Shown here one piece after another: positions 23,736-32,610 of a stretch of 44,986 bases of DNA (position 1 is the first letter of the stretch; each line of letters starts with the position of its first letter). The notes under the pieces were generated by a model. It searched no databases. It was given only the letters and a program-made list of their open reading frames with translations, and had not been told where the DNA came from. The translations under genes and the position numbers were made by a program. This DNA is from Acetobacteraceae bacterium (GTDB lineage: Bacteria > Pseudomonadota > Alphaproteobacteria > Acetobacterales > Acetobacteraceae), in assembly GCA_947474705.1 (NCBI GenBank), contig CANJJS010000036.1, positions 1 to 44,986 of the forward strand, in the 5' to 3' direction.

Positions 23736-24601
23736 GGCTCGGGGAGCATGCGGTAGCCGCCGTGGCCGTCGCGCACCAGATGGGCGAAGCCGGGGAAGTG
23801 GACATGCATGCCGGCCACCAGTTGGCGGTCGGTGGCGACCATGTCGAAGACGCGTTTGCGGCTGGCGGCGGCGGCGTGCGGGTCGGTGTCGAACTCGATG
23901 GTGACCTCGGGGCGCGGCACCTGGATTTCCGGGACGTGGATGGTGTCGCCCCAGATGAGCAGCGTGTCCTTGCCGGAGGCGATCATGTAGCCGCTATGGC
24001 CGGGGGTGTGGCCGTGCATCATGACGGAGGTAATGCCTGGGAAGACTTCGGTGGCCTTGGAAAATGTGCGGGTCTGGTTGTGGTAGGGGGCGATCTGTTC
24101 GCGCGCGCACTGGAAATACATTTTCTTGGCGCGCTCGCTGGCCCGGCTCATGGCGCCGTCGTCGTGCCAGTGTTTGGGCTCGTTTTCGTGCACGACCAGT
24201 TCGGCGTTCGGGAAGAATTTCTTGCCGGTTTTCGGGTCGGTGAGGCCGGCGGAGTGATCCGGGTGCATGTGGGTCAGCAGCACCGTATCGATGTCGGCGC
24301 AATCGACGCCGGCCGCGGCCAGGTTCTGTTGCAGCTTGCCCGCGGTCGGCAGCAGGTAGTCGCCCGATCCCGTCTCGACCAGCGCGAGCCGGCCGGCGGA
24401 ATAGACGAGGTAGCAGTTCACCGAGGTCCGGCGGCCCGGCCGGAAATTGGCGTCGAGCAGGGTCTGGCCCGCGTCCTTGGTGATGTTTTGCAGCACCTCC
24501 AGGTTACCGTCGAGGTAGCCGTCGGACAGCGCGGTGACGACGATGTCGCCGATGCGGCGGTGGTACACGCCGGGGATTGGCGCGGTGGGGATTTTGATCA
24601 T
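23711..24601 (-). CDS. MBL-fold metallohydrolase
   Basis: A 296-residue protein starting MIKIPTAPIPGVYHRRIGD behind AAGGAG eight bases away. The metal-binding motif is THMHPDHSAG (His111, His113, Asp115, His116); further ligands are in HGHTPGHSGYM (third His) and LLIWGDTIH (bridging Asp), and a final His in MHVHFPGFAH. The AHL-lactonase/beta-lactamase-like subgroup is likely, but the substrate is unknown. No signal peptide is seen. It is followed by an overlapping LysE exporter gene and preceded by the spermidine synthase-like gene. Confidence 0.88.
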   Translation of the reverse strand: MIKIPTAPIPGVYHRRIGDIVVTALSDGYLDGNLEVLQNITKDAGQTLLDANFRPGRRTSVNCYLVYSAGRLALVETGSGDYLLPTAGKLQQNLAAAGVDCADIDTVLLTHMHPDHSAGLTDPKTGKKFFPNAELVVHENEPKHWHDDGAMSRASERAKKMYFQCAREQIAPYHNQTRTFSKATEVFPGITSVMMHGHTPGHSGYMIASGKDTLLIWGDTIHVPEIQVPRPEVTIEFDTDPHAAAASRKRVFDMVATDRQLVAGMHVHFPGFAHLVRDGHGGYRMLPEPWDQAFGG

Positions 24602-24688
24602 GTCGAGAACTCCTTGGTCGCGTCCGGACGGGCCGGTTGCCGCCTTCCTATCGGCGGCGGCGCGGTTTGTCATGGGTTGGCGCCGGGC

Positions 24689-26260
24689 TCACCATTGGCG
24701 GCGGTTTTTGTCCCGGATCGATTCGTACAGATTCACCGGCGAGAAATCGTCGGTCAGGCGCGGGGCGTCCAGGCGATCCGGCCAAGGTTGCCGCGTGGCC
24801 AGCAACGCCGGGAGTTTGTAACGAAAATTGAATTTTTCCTGTAGCGCCGCCGCCCGTTCCGCCAGCACCGTATCCACCGGTCTGGGCGAGGCCATCGCCA
24901 CCGCGATGACGTTGCCGCCGCCGCCGTCGAAGAGGTCGACCGAGGCGAAGGCGGTTTTCAGGGTGACGAGCGTGCTGTCGTAAAGTTTCGTGCCGCTGTG
25001 CAGGTTGAACACCGCCGCGCCGCCGGGGGCGAGGTGGCGGGCGGTCAGCGCGTAGAACTCGGCGGTCAGGAGGTGGAAGGGGACGTAGCCGCCCCGGAAG
25101 GCGTCCAGCAGGATCAGGTCGTACTGGGTATTGTTCCGGGTCAGGAAGACCCTTCCGTCGGCCTCGATCAGCGGGGTGCGTGGGGTTTCGCGGACGCCAA
25201 ACCATTGTTTCGCGGCGCGGATCACGCCGGGATCGAGTTCGACGGTCTCGACGATCGGGCCGGGCATGTGGCCCGCGAGGTAGGTCGAGACGGAGCCGCC
25301 GCCCAGTCCGATCATCAGCACGCGGCGGGTGATTTCCGGAAAGGCGAGACCGACGGTCATGGCGCTGGTGTAGCTGACCGGCATCGCGGTGGCGTCGGCG
25401 AGGTCGATCGCGGACTCGGTATAACCCTGGCGTTGCCGTTGGAACGACATCGTCACGAACGTGTCGCGCTTGACGATGAAAATGTCGTTATATTCGGTTT
25501 CCATGCGCGCCAGCGCGCCGTCCGGACGTTGCGCCAGGATCTTCAGCGCCGCGGTGTCGGACACGCCGGCGACCGGGAAATCGCCGGCATGGGCGGGGGG
25601 GGCGGCGGCGAACAGGAGCGCGGGCAGGAGAACCGCCGCGTGCCTGCCCAGGCGCCCTGTCAGCGCGACAAGGACGCCGCAGAGAATGCCGGTCACGCCA
25701 AAGGCGACCGTCACCGCGCGGGATCCCGCGAGCGGCATCAGCGCGAAGGTCGTGCCCAGCGTCCCGGCGATGCTGCCAAGGGTGGAGACGCCGTAGACTC
25801 CGCCGGAAACCGCGCCGGAGCGTTGCGCGGACCGCATCAGCAGCCGCACCGCGAAGGGCGAGAACATGCCAAGGCAGGCGACCGGCGGGAACATGATGGC
25901 GAGGGAGGCGGCGAGGCTGCCCCAGCGCACGTCCTCGATTCCGTTCATGATGGCTTCCAGCACCGGATCGGCGGCGAGCGGCAGCAGCGCCAGCCAGGCG
26001 GACCCGGCGGCGACGGTCGCGCCGAGCACGGACAGGGACGGATGACGGTCGGCGAGCCAGCCGCCGGCGAAATATCCGGCGGAGAGTGCCGCGAGCACGG
26101 TGGAGATGAGGGCGGCCCAGGTGTGGATCCCGCTGCCAAAATATGGGTTGAGGTAGCGGGAGCCGAGCATCTCGAAGCCCATGACGATGGCGCCGGTGAC
26201 GAAGGCCGCCGTGTAGATCGCCAGCGTTTCGGCGATCCGAGGGGCGTCAGATTCGTTCAA
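24689..26260 (-). CDS. Fused membrane/spermidine synthase-like protein
   Basis: A 523-residue protein in two parts. The first ~230 residues are about seven membrane helices (IYTAAFVTGAIVMGFEMLGS, AALISTVLAALSAGYFAGGW, and so on). The rest is a spermidine synthase-type Rossmann domain: RRVLMIGLGGGSVSTYLAG, ETVELDPGVIRAAKQWFG, IEADGRVFL and YDLILLDAFRGGYVPFHLL. The family may transfer an aminopropyl or other group near the membrane; catalysis is not established. The only upstream start is a TTG at 26260 overlapping the stop of the preceding exported-protein gene by 14 bases. Confidence 0.85.
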   Translation of the reverse strand: MNESDAPRIAETLAIYTAAFVTGAIVMGFEMLGSRYLNPYFGSGIHTWAALISTVLAALSAGYFAGGWLADRHPSLSVLGATVAAGSAWLALLPLAADPVLEAIMNGIEDVRWGSLAASLAIMFPPVACLGMFSPFAVRLLMRSAQRSGAVSGGVYGVSTLGSIAGTLGTTFALMPLAGSRAVTVAFGVTGILCGVLVALTGRLGRHAAVLLPALLFAAAPPAHAGDFPVAGVSDTAALKILAQRPDGALARMETEYNDIFIVKRDTFVTMSFQRQRQGYTESAIDLADATAMPVSYTSAMTVGLAFPEITRRVLMIGLGGGSVSTYLAGHMPGPIVETVELDPGVIRAAKQWFGVRETPRTPLIEADGRVFLTRNNTQYDLILLDAFRGGYVPFHLLTAEFYALTARHLAPGGAAVFNLHSGTKLYDSTLVTLKTAFASVDLFDGGGGNVIAVAMASPRPVDTVLAERAAALQEKFNFRYKLPALLATRQPWPDRLDAPRLTDDFSPVNLYESIRDKNRRQW

Positions 26261-26687
26261 AGACGGCGGCCTGGCCTCGGTTGCCCATGGCGTCGAGCGA
26301 ATATCCGGTCATGCGGTTGGGGCCTTTGCGGGTCAGATAGAAGCGATCCGGGCTCCAGGAGTCGAAGCCCTGGAAGGTGGGGTTGGAGCATTCGATCCGG
26401 ACTTCGTTACCGGACACGACGATGGAGGCGTCTTCGTTGACGATCCCTCCGCGGGAGGCGCGCAGCAGCAGGCGGCCGGTATAGAGGGTTGGCGCGGTGG
26501 CGGGCCGGATTTCGAGCGTGCCTTCGTAGCTGTCGCGGGCGCCGCGCCAGGACAAAACCCAGGTGCCGGTCAGCGCGGGGGACTGGGCATGGGCGGGACC
26601 GGTCAACGTTGCGAGGCCGCAGAGGGCGGCGGCGCCCAGGGCGAACTGGCGGCGGGCAGGATTGGGTCGATGTTGGGCGTGGGGCAT
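26247..26687 (-). CDS. Exported hypothetical protein with Tat-like signal
   Basis: A 146-residue protein. The N-terminus has RRQFALGAAALCGLATL ending at AHAQS, a probable twin-arginine signal and cleavage site. The mature part (~110 residues) is beta-rich (GTWVLSWRGARDSYEGTLEI, LYTGRLLLRASRGG, MTGYSLDAMG), like a small lipocalin or beta-sandwich. Its end overlaps the start of the spermidine synthase-like gene, so they form one unit. Function unknown. Confidence 0.72.
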   Translation of the reverse strand: MPHAQHRPNPARRQFALGAAALCGLATLTGPAHAQSPALTGTWVLSWRGARDSYEGTLEIRPATAPTLYTGRLLLRASRGGIVNEDASIVVSGNEVRIECSNPTFQGFDSWSPDRFYLTRKGPNRMTGYSLDAMGNRGQAAVFERI

Positions 26688-26864
26688 GCTGTTTACTCCC
26701 TGCTCTGGGCGGCGGCGCGATCCCGCGCGGGCATTGGGGGGCGGCGAGGACGTATCGGGGCCGAATCATACAACGCGTCCGGTCTCAGGCAAGAGCGCGC
26801 GGATTGCCTCGATGTCCGGCGCGCCATAGGGTCGCGGCACCAAGAAACGCCAGGACACGACCAC

Positions 26865-28067
26865 ATGACCGCGCCGCTTTCCGGAATTCGGGTTCTCGAT
26901 CTGACCACCGTGCAGATGGGGCCTTGGTGTACGCGCATCCTCGCCGATCTCGGCGCGGACGTGATCAAGGTGGAGGCGCCGCCTAACGGGGATTCGTCGC
27001 GATATACCGGCGTGCCGCGCAACCGGGGCATGAGTGGGAGTTTTCAGCATAACGGGCGCGGCAAGCGGTCGATCGCGCTGGACTTGAAGCATCCGAAGGC
27101 GTTGGAGGCCTTGTCGCGGCTGGTGCCGGGCGTCGATGCGCTGGCGTCGAACATCCGGCCCGGCGCTTTGGGGCGGCTGGGGCTGGATTACGAGAGCGTG
27201 AAGAAGCTGAATCCGGGCATCGTGTATCTGAGCATGGTTGGGTATGGCAGCGGCGGACGTTACGCGGGGCGGCCCGCTTACGACGATTTGATCCAGGCGG
27301 GGTCGGGCGTGGCGACGTTGCTGCATCGGTCATCGGGCCAGCCGCGTTATATTCCGATGGCGGCGATCGACCGGATCGTCGGCTCGGCGGCGGCGAACGC
27401 GTTGCTGGCGGGGTTGCTGGCGCGGGCGCGCACCGGAATCGGACAGCGGATCGAGGTGCCGATGTTCGAGACCATGGTCCAGTTCGTGTTGTCGGAGCAC
27501 ATGCAGGGGCAGACCTTCGATCCACCGACCAGCCCGGCGGGGTATGCGCGGACCTTGTCGCCGCACCGGCGTCCGTATGAGACGAAAGATGGGTTCGTGG
27601 CGGTGTTGCCGTATAACGACGGGCAATGGCGGCGGTTTTTCGAGGCGATCGGCAAGGGGCATTTGCTGGACAGCGATCCGCGGTTCGCCGACATCGCGGC
27701 GCGGACGGCGAATATCGATTCGCTGTATGAAATGATTTCGGTGGAACTGAAGGAACGCACCACGGACGAGTGGCTGGCGTTGCTGGAACAGAACGACATT
27801 CCCTGCATCCGTCCGCACACGCTGGAAAGTCTGATGGAGGATCCGCATCTGGCGGACACCGGGTTTTTCAAATGGGAGGACCATCCGTCCGAAGGCCGTA
27901 TCCGCACCATGCGCGAACCCAGCACCTGGTCGGAAACCGAGCCGCCCGTGGGTCAGTTCGCGCCGCGACTGGGACAACATACGCGGGAGGTGTTGGCGGA
28001 AGCGGGCTATTCGGCGGCGGACATCGATGGGTTGATCGGCGCGGGCGCGGCGCGCGCGGAGGCATAG
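26865..28067 (+). CDS. CaiB/BaiF CoA-transferase family protein
   Basis: A 400-residue type III CoA transferase starting MTAPLSGIRVLDLTTVQMGP. Family motifs are LADLGADVIKVEAP, RGKRSIALDLKHPKALEAL, the catalytic-Asp region RPAYDDLIQAGSGVATL, GQRIEVPMFETMVQFVL and the C-terminal RLGQHTREVLAEAGYSAADI. Such enzymes move CoA between carboxylic acids in degradation of carnitine, oxalate, bile acids or aromatics; the specific acids cannot be read here. It stands alone and converges on the Calx-beta gene across a perfect palindrome. Confidence 0.9.
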   Translation: MTAPLSGIRVLDLTTVQMGPWCTRILADLGADVIKVEAPPNGDSSRYTGVPRNRGMSGSFQHNGRGKRSIALDLKHPKALEALSRLVPGVDALASNIRPGALGRLGLDYESVKKLNPGIVYLSMVGYGSGGRYAGRPAYDDLIQAGSGVATLLHRSSGQPRYIPMAAIDRIVGSAAANALLAGLLARARTGIGQRIEVPMFETMVQFVLSEHMQGQTFDPPTSPAGYARTLSPHRRPYETKDGFVAVLPYNDGQWRRFFEAIGKGHLLDSDPRFADIAARTANIDSLYEMISVELKERTTDEWLALLEQNDIPCIRPHTLESLMEDPHLADTGFFKWEDHPSEGRIRTMREPSTWSETEPPVGQFAPRLGQHTREVLAEAGYSAADIDGLIGAGAARAEA

Positions 28068-28087
28068 CACCGGCGTAAACCGCGGCC

Positions 28088-28109
28088 GGCACCGGCCATG
28101 GCCGGTGCC
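28088..28109. terminator. Perfect 22-bp palindrome between convergent genes
   Basis: The half-site ggcaccggcca is followed directly by its reverse complement. It lies 20 bases beyond the CaiB stop and 22 bases before the end of the convergent Calx-beta gene, the position of a bidirectional terminator. There is no T-run on either side. Confidence 0.5.
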
Positions 28110-28131
28110 ATGGCCGGGTTCGGTGCGCGGT

Positions 28132-29856
28132 TCAGGCGTAACTCTCCTTGGCGAGCAGCATGCCCCGAGGATCGGCGCCGTCGCGCCAGTCCATCGCGAT
28201 CCCGCCCGCCGACCCGCCGGCGGCCTCATCGCCAAGGTTCGCCACAAGCCCTCGCAATTGGCCGGTCAGGTCGTCGAGGCCCATGGTCCCGCCGAAATCG
28301 AACGCCTCGCGTGTCCAGAAATCTTCGCCGCCTTCGATCGCGAACGCCGCCTCGCCGATGGCGGGCTCCTCTGGGGTGCTTACGAACTTCGGGCCGGCGT
28401 CGCCCAGATTGTCGCGCAATGTCTCCATGGCGATGACGAGATCGCCGGCATCCGGGGTTTCGCCGGCCGGCGAGGCGGAGTCCTGGCCCGGCTCCAGAAG
28501 ATGGGCGAGGTCGTCGTTGGCGATCGTCGCGGTGACGCTCGCCACGTCGATGACCGTGTTGCCGTTTGGCAAGAACAGCGAAACCTGGAAGGTTTCATCG
28601 GATTCGATCGCGTGATCGCCGGCGACATCGACGACGATGTACTTCTGGGTTTCTCCCGGGGCAAAGTAGACACTGCCATTGGGCATGTAAGAATACGCGA
28701 AATCGTCGGCGGTGGCGCCATGCACCGCGCCTGGGGTGACTTTCCAGTAGGCACCGGCTTCGCGCCAGGTTTCCGCCTGCCGGGTGACCACGAACCGCAT
28801 CTGGACGTTTCCGCTATCGCCTTCGTTCACCACGCGCATGGAGGCGGCCGCGTCGAACGACAGGTGGCTCGGATGGTCATCGTTCAGGATCTTGCCCGTC
28901 GCGACGGCGGTGCCCACCTTGTTCCAGGCCGTGGCGCCGATCTCGACTTCGACGATCTCGTCGGTTTCGACATCTCTGTCGCCCCGCACGTCGAGGGTGA
29001 TGGTTTTTGTTGCTTCGCCCGGCGCGAAGACGACGTTGCCATTCAATTCCTGGCCATCCATGAAATCCCACTTGTTCGCGAGGACCGGGGTGCCACTCGG
29101 CGGGATCTGCGAGCCGCTTTTGTGTATCCACCAAGGGGCGCTGTTCGTTTCGGTCAGATTGCCGGTGCGGGTCACCGTGAAGGTCATGGTGGCGGTGTGG
29201 CCGGTATCCCCTTCGCCCTTAATCGCGTCGGTCGCGGCGATCGACAAGGTCGGCATATCGTCGTTCGCGATCAGGCCGGACGCGGTGGATTTCACCAGTG
29301 CGGTCCCGGTGGAAGGGGCGGACAATCTGACCGTGAAGCTTTCGTTATCTTCGTTGGCCGAATCCCCGGCGACCTGCACGGTAACGATTTTGCTGGTTTC
29401 ATCGGGCGCAAAGCTGACCGTACCGGAAGGCAGGATCCCGCCCAGAAAATCGGCCGCGTCCGCGCCTGGGAAAGCACCGCCTGCCACCTTCCAGTGCGCG
29501 CTCGACGCGATGTCCAGGTTGCCAGAACGGGTGACCTTAAAGGTAAAAGCCGTCGCGGCGCCGCTGCCCTCGGCTCTGACCGCGTTCAGAGCGGTAATGG
29601 ACAACCCGGCGAGTCCGTCGCCGTCGGTTGGCAGACCATCGATCAGGTTCGCCGCCTGTCCTGGGACGTCCGTTCCGGTGTCCGATCCGGCATCCCGCGG
29701 GAGGGAAACCGCGGTCAGGCTGTCGTCGCCGGCCGGGCCGGCATCGGCCATGTCGACGGCCGGGACGTCCTGGGCGGGAATGTCTTGCATCGCGAGCAAG
29801 GCCGCATCGGCGTCGATGGCGAAAAGATCTTGGTTCAGTGTCTTCAGGATGGCCAT
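28132..29856 (-). CDS. Calx-beta repeat protein (adhesin-like)
   Basis: A 574-residue acidic protein. The start MAILKTLNQDLFAID is chosen because GGAGAG lies just upstream; an ATG four codons earlier overlaps that site. Three Calx-beta domains lie near residues 84-200, 203-325 and 328-450, each with VTRSGNL or a variant, a FAPxET or FAPGE turn, and a closing NDD. The C-terminal ~120 residues are unrelated and acidic. Calx-beta domains bind calcium and occur in large surface or secreted proteins. There is no Sec signal and no visible RTX nonapeptide, so export, if any, would need a type I-like route (inference). Confidence 0.82.
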   Translation of the reverse strand: MAILKTLNQDLFAIDADAALLAMQDIPAQDVPAVDMADAGPAGDDSLTAVSLPRDAGSDTGTDVPGQAANLIDGLPTDGDGLAGLSITALNAVRAEGSGAATAFTFKVTRSGNLDIASSAHWKVAGGAFPGADAADFLGGILPSGTVSFAPDETSKIVTVQVAGDSANEDNESFTVRLSAPSTGTALVKSTASGLIANDDMPTLSIAATDAIKGEGDTGHTATMTFTVTRTGNLTETNSAPWWIHKSGSQIPPSGTPVLANKWDFMDGQELNGNVVFAPGEATKTITLDVRGDRDVETDEIVEVEIGATAWNKVGTAVATGKILNDDHPSHLSFDAAASMRVVNEGDSGNVQMRFVVTRQAETWREAGAYWKVTPGAVHGATADDFAYSYMPNGSVYFAPGETQKYIVVDVAGDHAIESDETFQVSLFLPNGNTVIDVASVTATIANDDLAHLLEPGQDSASPAGETPDAGDLVIAMETLRDNLGDAGPKFVSTPEEPAIGEAAFAIEGGEDFWTREAFDFGGTMGLDDLTGQLRGLVANLGDEAAGGSAGGIAMDWRDGADPRGMLLAKESYA

Positions 29857-30085
29857 TTTACTCTCCATTACAGTTCGTTTCCATGCCGTGAAGCCGGAAA
29901 TGGGCGATCGAGCCGTGCGAGACCGTCGATCCCTTTTCCGGCCGCCACCGGCGGCGCGTTCGGTAACGTCTGTATGGAGGGGCTTTGTTACCTGTTTATC
30001 GCGCGACGGAATTTCAAATGTCGCGTCTGTCTCGCGCTGGCCCGAACGCGCCGGAGAGCGGGAACGGCGCCCTTCCCGGCCGGTC
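29857..30085. other. Upstream region of the Calx-beta gene
   Basis: Together with the adjoining palindromic element this makes a gap of over 500 bases. I see no gene here; it should hold the Calx-beta promoter. Confidence 0.4.
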
Positions 30086-30286
30086 TACGGTGGTCGTACA
30101 TCCGCGGCATGAAAATCCGCGGTCTGGCACGCACTCTCCTCGTCATGGCCCGACCTGGTCGGGCCACCGGGAGTGCCAGAAAGGCGGGATTGTGCCACTC
30201 CCGGTCCCCCGATCGAGTCGGGGGATGGCGAGGAGATGGCGTGCCTGACTTCGAATTTTCATTCCGTGGATGTACGGCCACCGTAG
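30086..30286. repeat. MITE-like palindromic element, family 2, full copy
   Basis: About 201 bp. The outer ~60 bp on each side are imperfect inverted repeats (ctacggtgg, gtacatccgcgg and ctggcacgc on the left against gcgtgcctga, ggatgtacggcc and ccaccgtag on the right). Inside are smaller hairpins such as cccgacctggtcggg and cccccgatcgagtcggggg. It encodes no protein. A solo right arm is found at 10215-10281. It ends 85 bases before the luciferase-like gene. Confidence 0.85.
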
Positions 30287-30371
30287 CCCGGCCGGTGCCG
30301 GAACGCCCGCGCCTGGCGTTCGCGCGGGTTCCGTGCCACGCTCCCGGAAAGACCCCGATGGGAGGAAAACC

Positions 30372-31226
30372 ATGCAGTTCGGCGCCTCGATCTTCTTCAC
30401 GGATTATTCCATTTCCCCCGGCGAACTTGGCCGCGCGCTGGAAAGCCGGGGGTTCGAATCGCTCTGGGCCGCGGAGCACTCGCATATCCCACTGAGCCGG
30501 AAGTCGGCCTGGGGTGGCGGCGGGGAGTTGCCGAAGCAGTATTACGACGTGATGGACCCCTTCGTGTCGCTGACGGCGGCGGCGGTGGCGACCACGACGC
30601 TGAAGGTGGGGACCGGGGTGTGTCTGGTAAACCAGCGCGACCCGATCCAGACGGCGAAACTCGTGGCCTCGATTGACCAGGTGTCCGGCGGACGGTTCCT
30701 GTTCGGAATCGGCAACGGTTGGAACCAGGACGAGATGGAAAACCACGGCACCGTCTTCGCCACGCGCCACAAGCTGGTGCGAGAACGGGTGGAGGCGATG
30801 CGGGAAATCTGGACCCGTTCGAAGCCGGAATACCACGGCGAGTTCGTGAATTTCGATCCGATGATGACCTGGCCTAAGCCGGTTCAGAAGCCTCATCCGC
30901 CGGTGATCGTCGGCGGGGCCTATCCCTACGCGGCGCGGCGGGCGGTCCGTTACGGCGACGGGTGGATTCCGCTGGCGGGCCGGCCGGGACAATATGGCGA
31001 CGTGTTCGACTACGTGCCGAAATTCCGCGAAATGCTGAAAGAGGCGGGTCGCGATCCCGCGACCTTTCCGGTCTCGCTGTTCGCCGCGGCCGACGACACG
31101 GACACGCTGAAACGATATCGCGATCTGGGAATCGTCCGGGTCGTGATCAGCTTGCCCGCCGCGGCACCGGACAAAATCCTCCCCATCCTGGACAAATGCG
31201 CCGCGGCGATGGCGGCGCTCGGGTAA
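30372..31226 (+). CDS. LLM class (F420-type) oxidoreductase
   Basis: A 284-residue luciferase-like protein starting MQFGASIFFTDYSISPGEL with GGAGG seven bases upstream. Diagnostic stretches are LESRGFESLWAAEHSHIP, KVGTGVCLVNQRDPIQTAK, GGRFLFGIGNGWNQDEMENH and KPHPPVIVGGAYPYAARRAV, the pattern of short F420-dependent LLM enzymes. Cofactor choice (F420 or FMN) cannot be settled here. It is unrelated in detail to the longer LLM protein at 17191-18351. It is monocistronic, followed by a palindromic repeat. Confidence 0.87.
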   Translation: MQFGASIFFTDYSISPGELGRALESRGFESLWAAEHSHIPLSRKSAWGGGGELPKQYYDVMDPFVSLTAAAVATTTLKVGTGVCLVNQRDPIQTAKLVASIDQVSGGRFLFGIGNGWNQDEMENHGTVFATRHKLVRERVEAMREIWTRSKPEYHGEFVNFDPMMTWPKPVQKPHPPVIVGGAYPYAARRAVRYGDGWIPLAGRPGQYGDVFDYVPKFREMLKEAGRDPATFPVSLFAAADDTDTLKRYRDLGIVRVVISLPAAAPDKILPILDKCAAAMAALG

Positions 31227-31266
31227 GCCACGGGCGGGGGCCTGGACGGTCGGACGGGTGGGGGGA

Positions 31267-31505
31267 AGCGCCAGGGCTTTGCCCCGGACCCCACGGGGGC
31301 GCTGCCCCTCGACCCCGCCAAGGCAGGGCCTTGGATGCCGTCTTTTTTGGGGTGTTTGAAGAAGGGGGGCCATTGATGACGTTGCAACGTCCGAGTAGGC
31401 CCCCCTTCTTCAAACACCCCAATTAATGGGTCCAGGGCCCCCGCCCTGGTGGGGTTCGAAGGGGCAAAGCCCCTCGCGGGGTCCGGGGCAGCGCCCCGGC
31501 GCCTC
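31267..31505. repeat. Extragenic palindromic repeat, family 1, copy B
   Basis: Same plan as copy A: GC-rich outer hairpins (gggctttgcccc, ggggcaaagcccc) and a perfect 25-bp inner inverted repeat at 31347-31371 and 31398-31422. The 26-nt loop contains a perfect palindrome, gacgttgcaacgtc (31378-31391). The loop and inner stem closely match copy C. It fills the space between the convergent LLM gene and lpxA. Confidence 0.88.
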
Positions 31506-31544
31506 CCCCCTCCCCGTCCGTTCGACCAGGTCCCCGACCGTGCC

Positions 31545-32381
31545 TCACTCGTATGCGATCAGGCCGCGGTGGCTCGCGCCGTCGATGAAGGTCAGGACTT
31601 CGGTCACCAGGGGTTCGCGGCTGTATTTCGCGCGCACTTCTTCAAGCCTTTGGGCGAAGACGCCGTCGTGGGAGAACAACTGGCCGTAGGCGAGGCGCAG
31701 GGTGGCGATGGCGTCTTTGTCGAAGCCACGGCGGCGCAGGCCGACGATGTTCAGGCCGGACAGCAGACCTCGGTTGCCCATGACGGTGCCGAAGGGGATC
31801 ACGTCGGCGGCGGCGCCGGAGATGCCGCCGATCATGGCGGCGCGACCGATGCGCACGAACTGGTGGATCGCGGCTCCGCCGCCGATCACCGCGTAATCGC
31901 CAATCGTGACGTGCCCGCCCATCAGCGCGTTGTTGGCGATCACGACGTGGTCGCCGATCTGGCAATCATGGGCGACGTGGACCACGGCCATCAGCATGCA
32001 ATCCGCGCCCACGACGGTCGCGCCGCCGCCGCCGGGGGTACCGCGGTGGATCGAGCAATGCTCGCGAATTTGTGTCCGCGCGCCGACATCCAGCGTGGTC
32101 GGCTCGCCTTTGTATTTCAGGTCCTGCGGCGGCAGGCCGATGGTGCTGAAGGGCGAGACAACGACGTCCTGAGCCAGCCGCGTGTGTCCCTCGACGACCA
32201 CATGAGACACGAGGCGCACGCGGTCTTCCAGCACGACATGCGGGCCGACGGTGCAAAAGGGGCCGATGGACACGCCGTGGCCCAGTACGGCGGCGGGATC
32301 GACAATCGCGCTCGGGTGGATGGTGACGCCAAGGGTTTCGCCCAGGGGCCGTGGCAGTGTGACGTCTGGCATCGAATCCAT
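31545..32381 (-). CDS. lpxA: Acyl-ACP--UDP-N-acetylglucosamine O-acyltransferase
   Basis: A 278-residue left-handed beta-helix acyltransferase, first enzyme of lipid A synthesis. The start MDSMPDVTLPRPLGE is preceded by GGA ten bases upstream. Hexapeptide repeats run from IHPSAIVDPAAVLGHGVSIG; the catalytic His is in VHVAHDCQIGDHVVIANN; the C-terminal helical part follows GLNIVGLRRRGFDKD. It is the last gene of the bamA-skp-lpxD-fabZ-lpxA group but is separated from fabZ by 418 bases holding a tandem hairpin array. The lpxI and lpxB genes that often follow are absent. Confidence 0.95.
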   Translation of the reverse strand: MDSMPDVTLPRPLGETLGVTIHPSAIVDPAAVLGHGVSIGPFCTVGPHVVLEDRVRLVSHVVVEGHTRLAQDVVVSPFSTIGLPPQDLKYKGEPTTLDVGARTQIREHCSIHRGTPGGGGATVVGADCMLMAVVHVAHDCQIGDHVVIANNALMGGHVTIGDYAVIGGGAAIHQFVRIGRAAMIGGISGAAADVIPFGTVMGNRGLLSGLNIVGLRRRGFDKDAIATLRLAYGQLFSHDGVFAQRLEEVRAKYSREPLVTEVLTFIDGASHRGLIAYE

Positions 32382-32475
32382 GTTTCGCTTGTTCCATCCG
32401 CGCCAGAGGGCCGTTGGGCCAATGATTCCATTGGCATGCGACCCTAGGATCGATTTGGGCCGCACCCAACTCAAT

Positions 32476-32610
32476 CATTGTTGCCCGATATTTCGGGCGG
32501 GGCATTGTTGCCCGATATTTCGGGCGGGGCATTGTTGCCCGATATTTCGGGCGGGGCATTGTTGCCCGATATTTCGGGCGGGGCATTGTTGCCCGATATT
32601 TCGGGCGGCG
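32476..32610. repeat. Tandem array of five 27-bp hairpin units
   Basis: Five head-to-tail units of exactly 27 bases, identical except for one base in the last. Each contains the perfect hairpin gcccgatatttcgggc (6-bp stem, tatt loop) followed by ggggcattgtt. Because 27 is a multiple of three, both strands stay open, giving repeats such as LLPDISGGA, which I regard as chance. It lies between fabZ and lpxA, 95 bases upstream of the lpxA start. The remaining gap (32611-32799) shows nothing else. Confidence 0.97.

Noticed and set aside
30440-30465. A tRNA-like ggttcgaatc sequence
   Set aside because: It is the RGFESLW coding segment of the luciferase-like gene; no cloverleaf can be drawn.
28105-30495. 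A 796-codon plus-strand frame opposite the Calx-beta gene
   Set aside because: Antisense shadow; the minus-strand frame has clear Calx-beta repeats.
32476-32610. CRISPR array
   Set aside because: Units are directly adjacent with no variable spacers.
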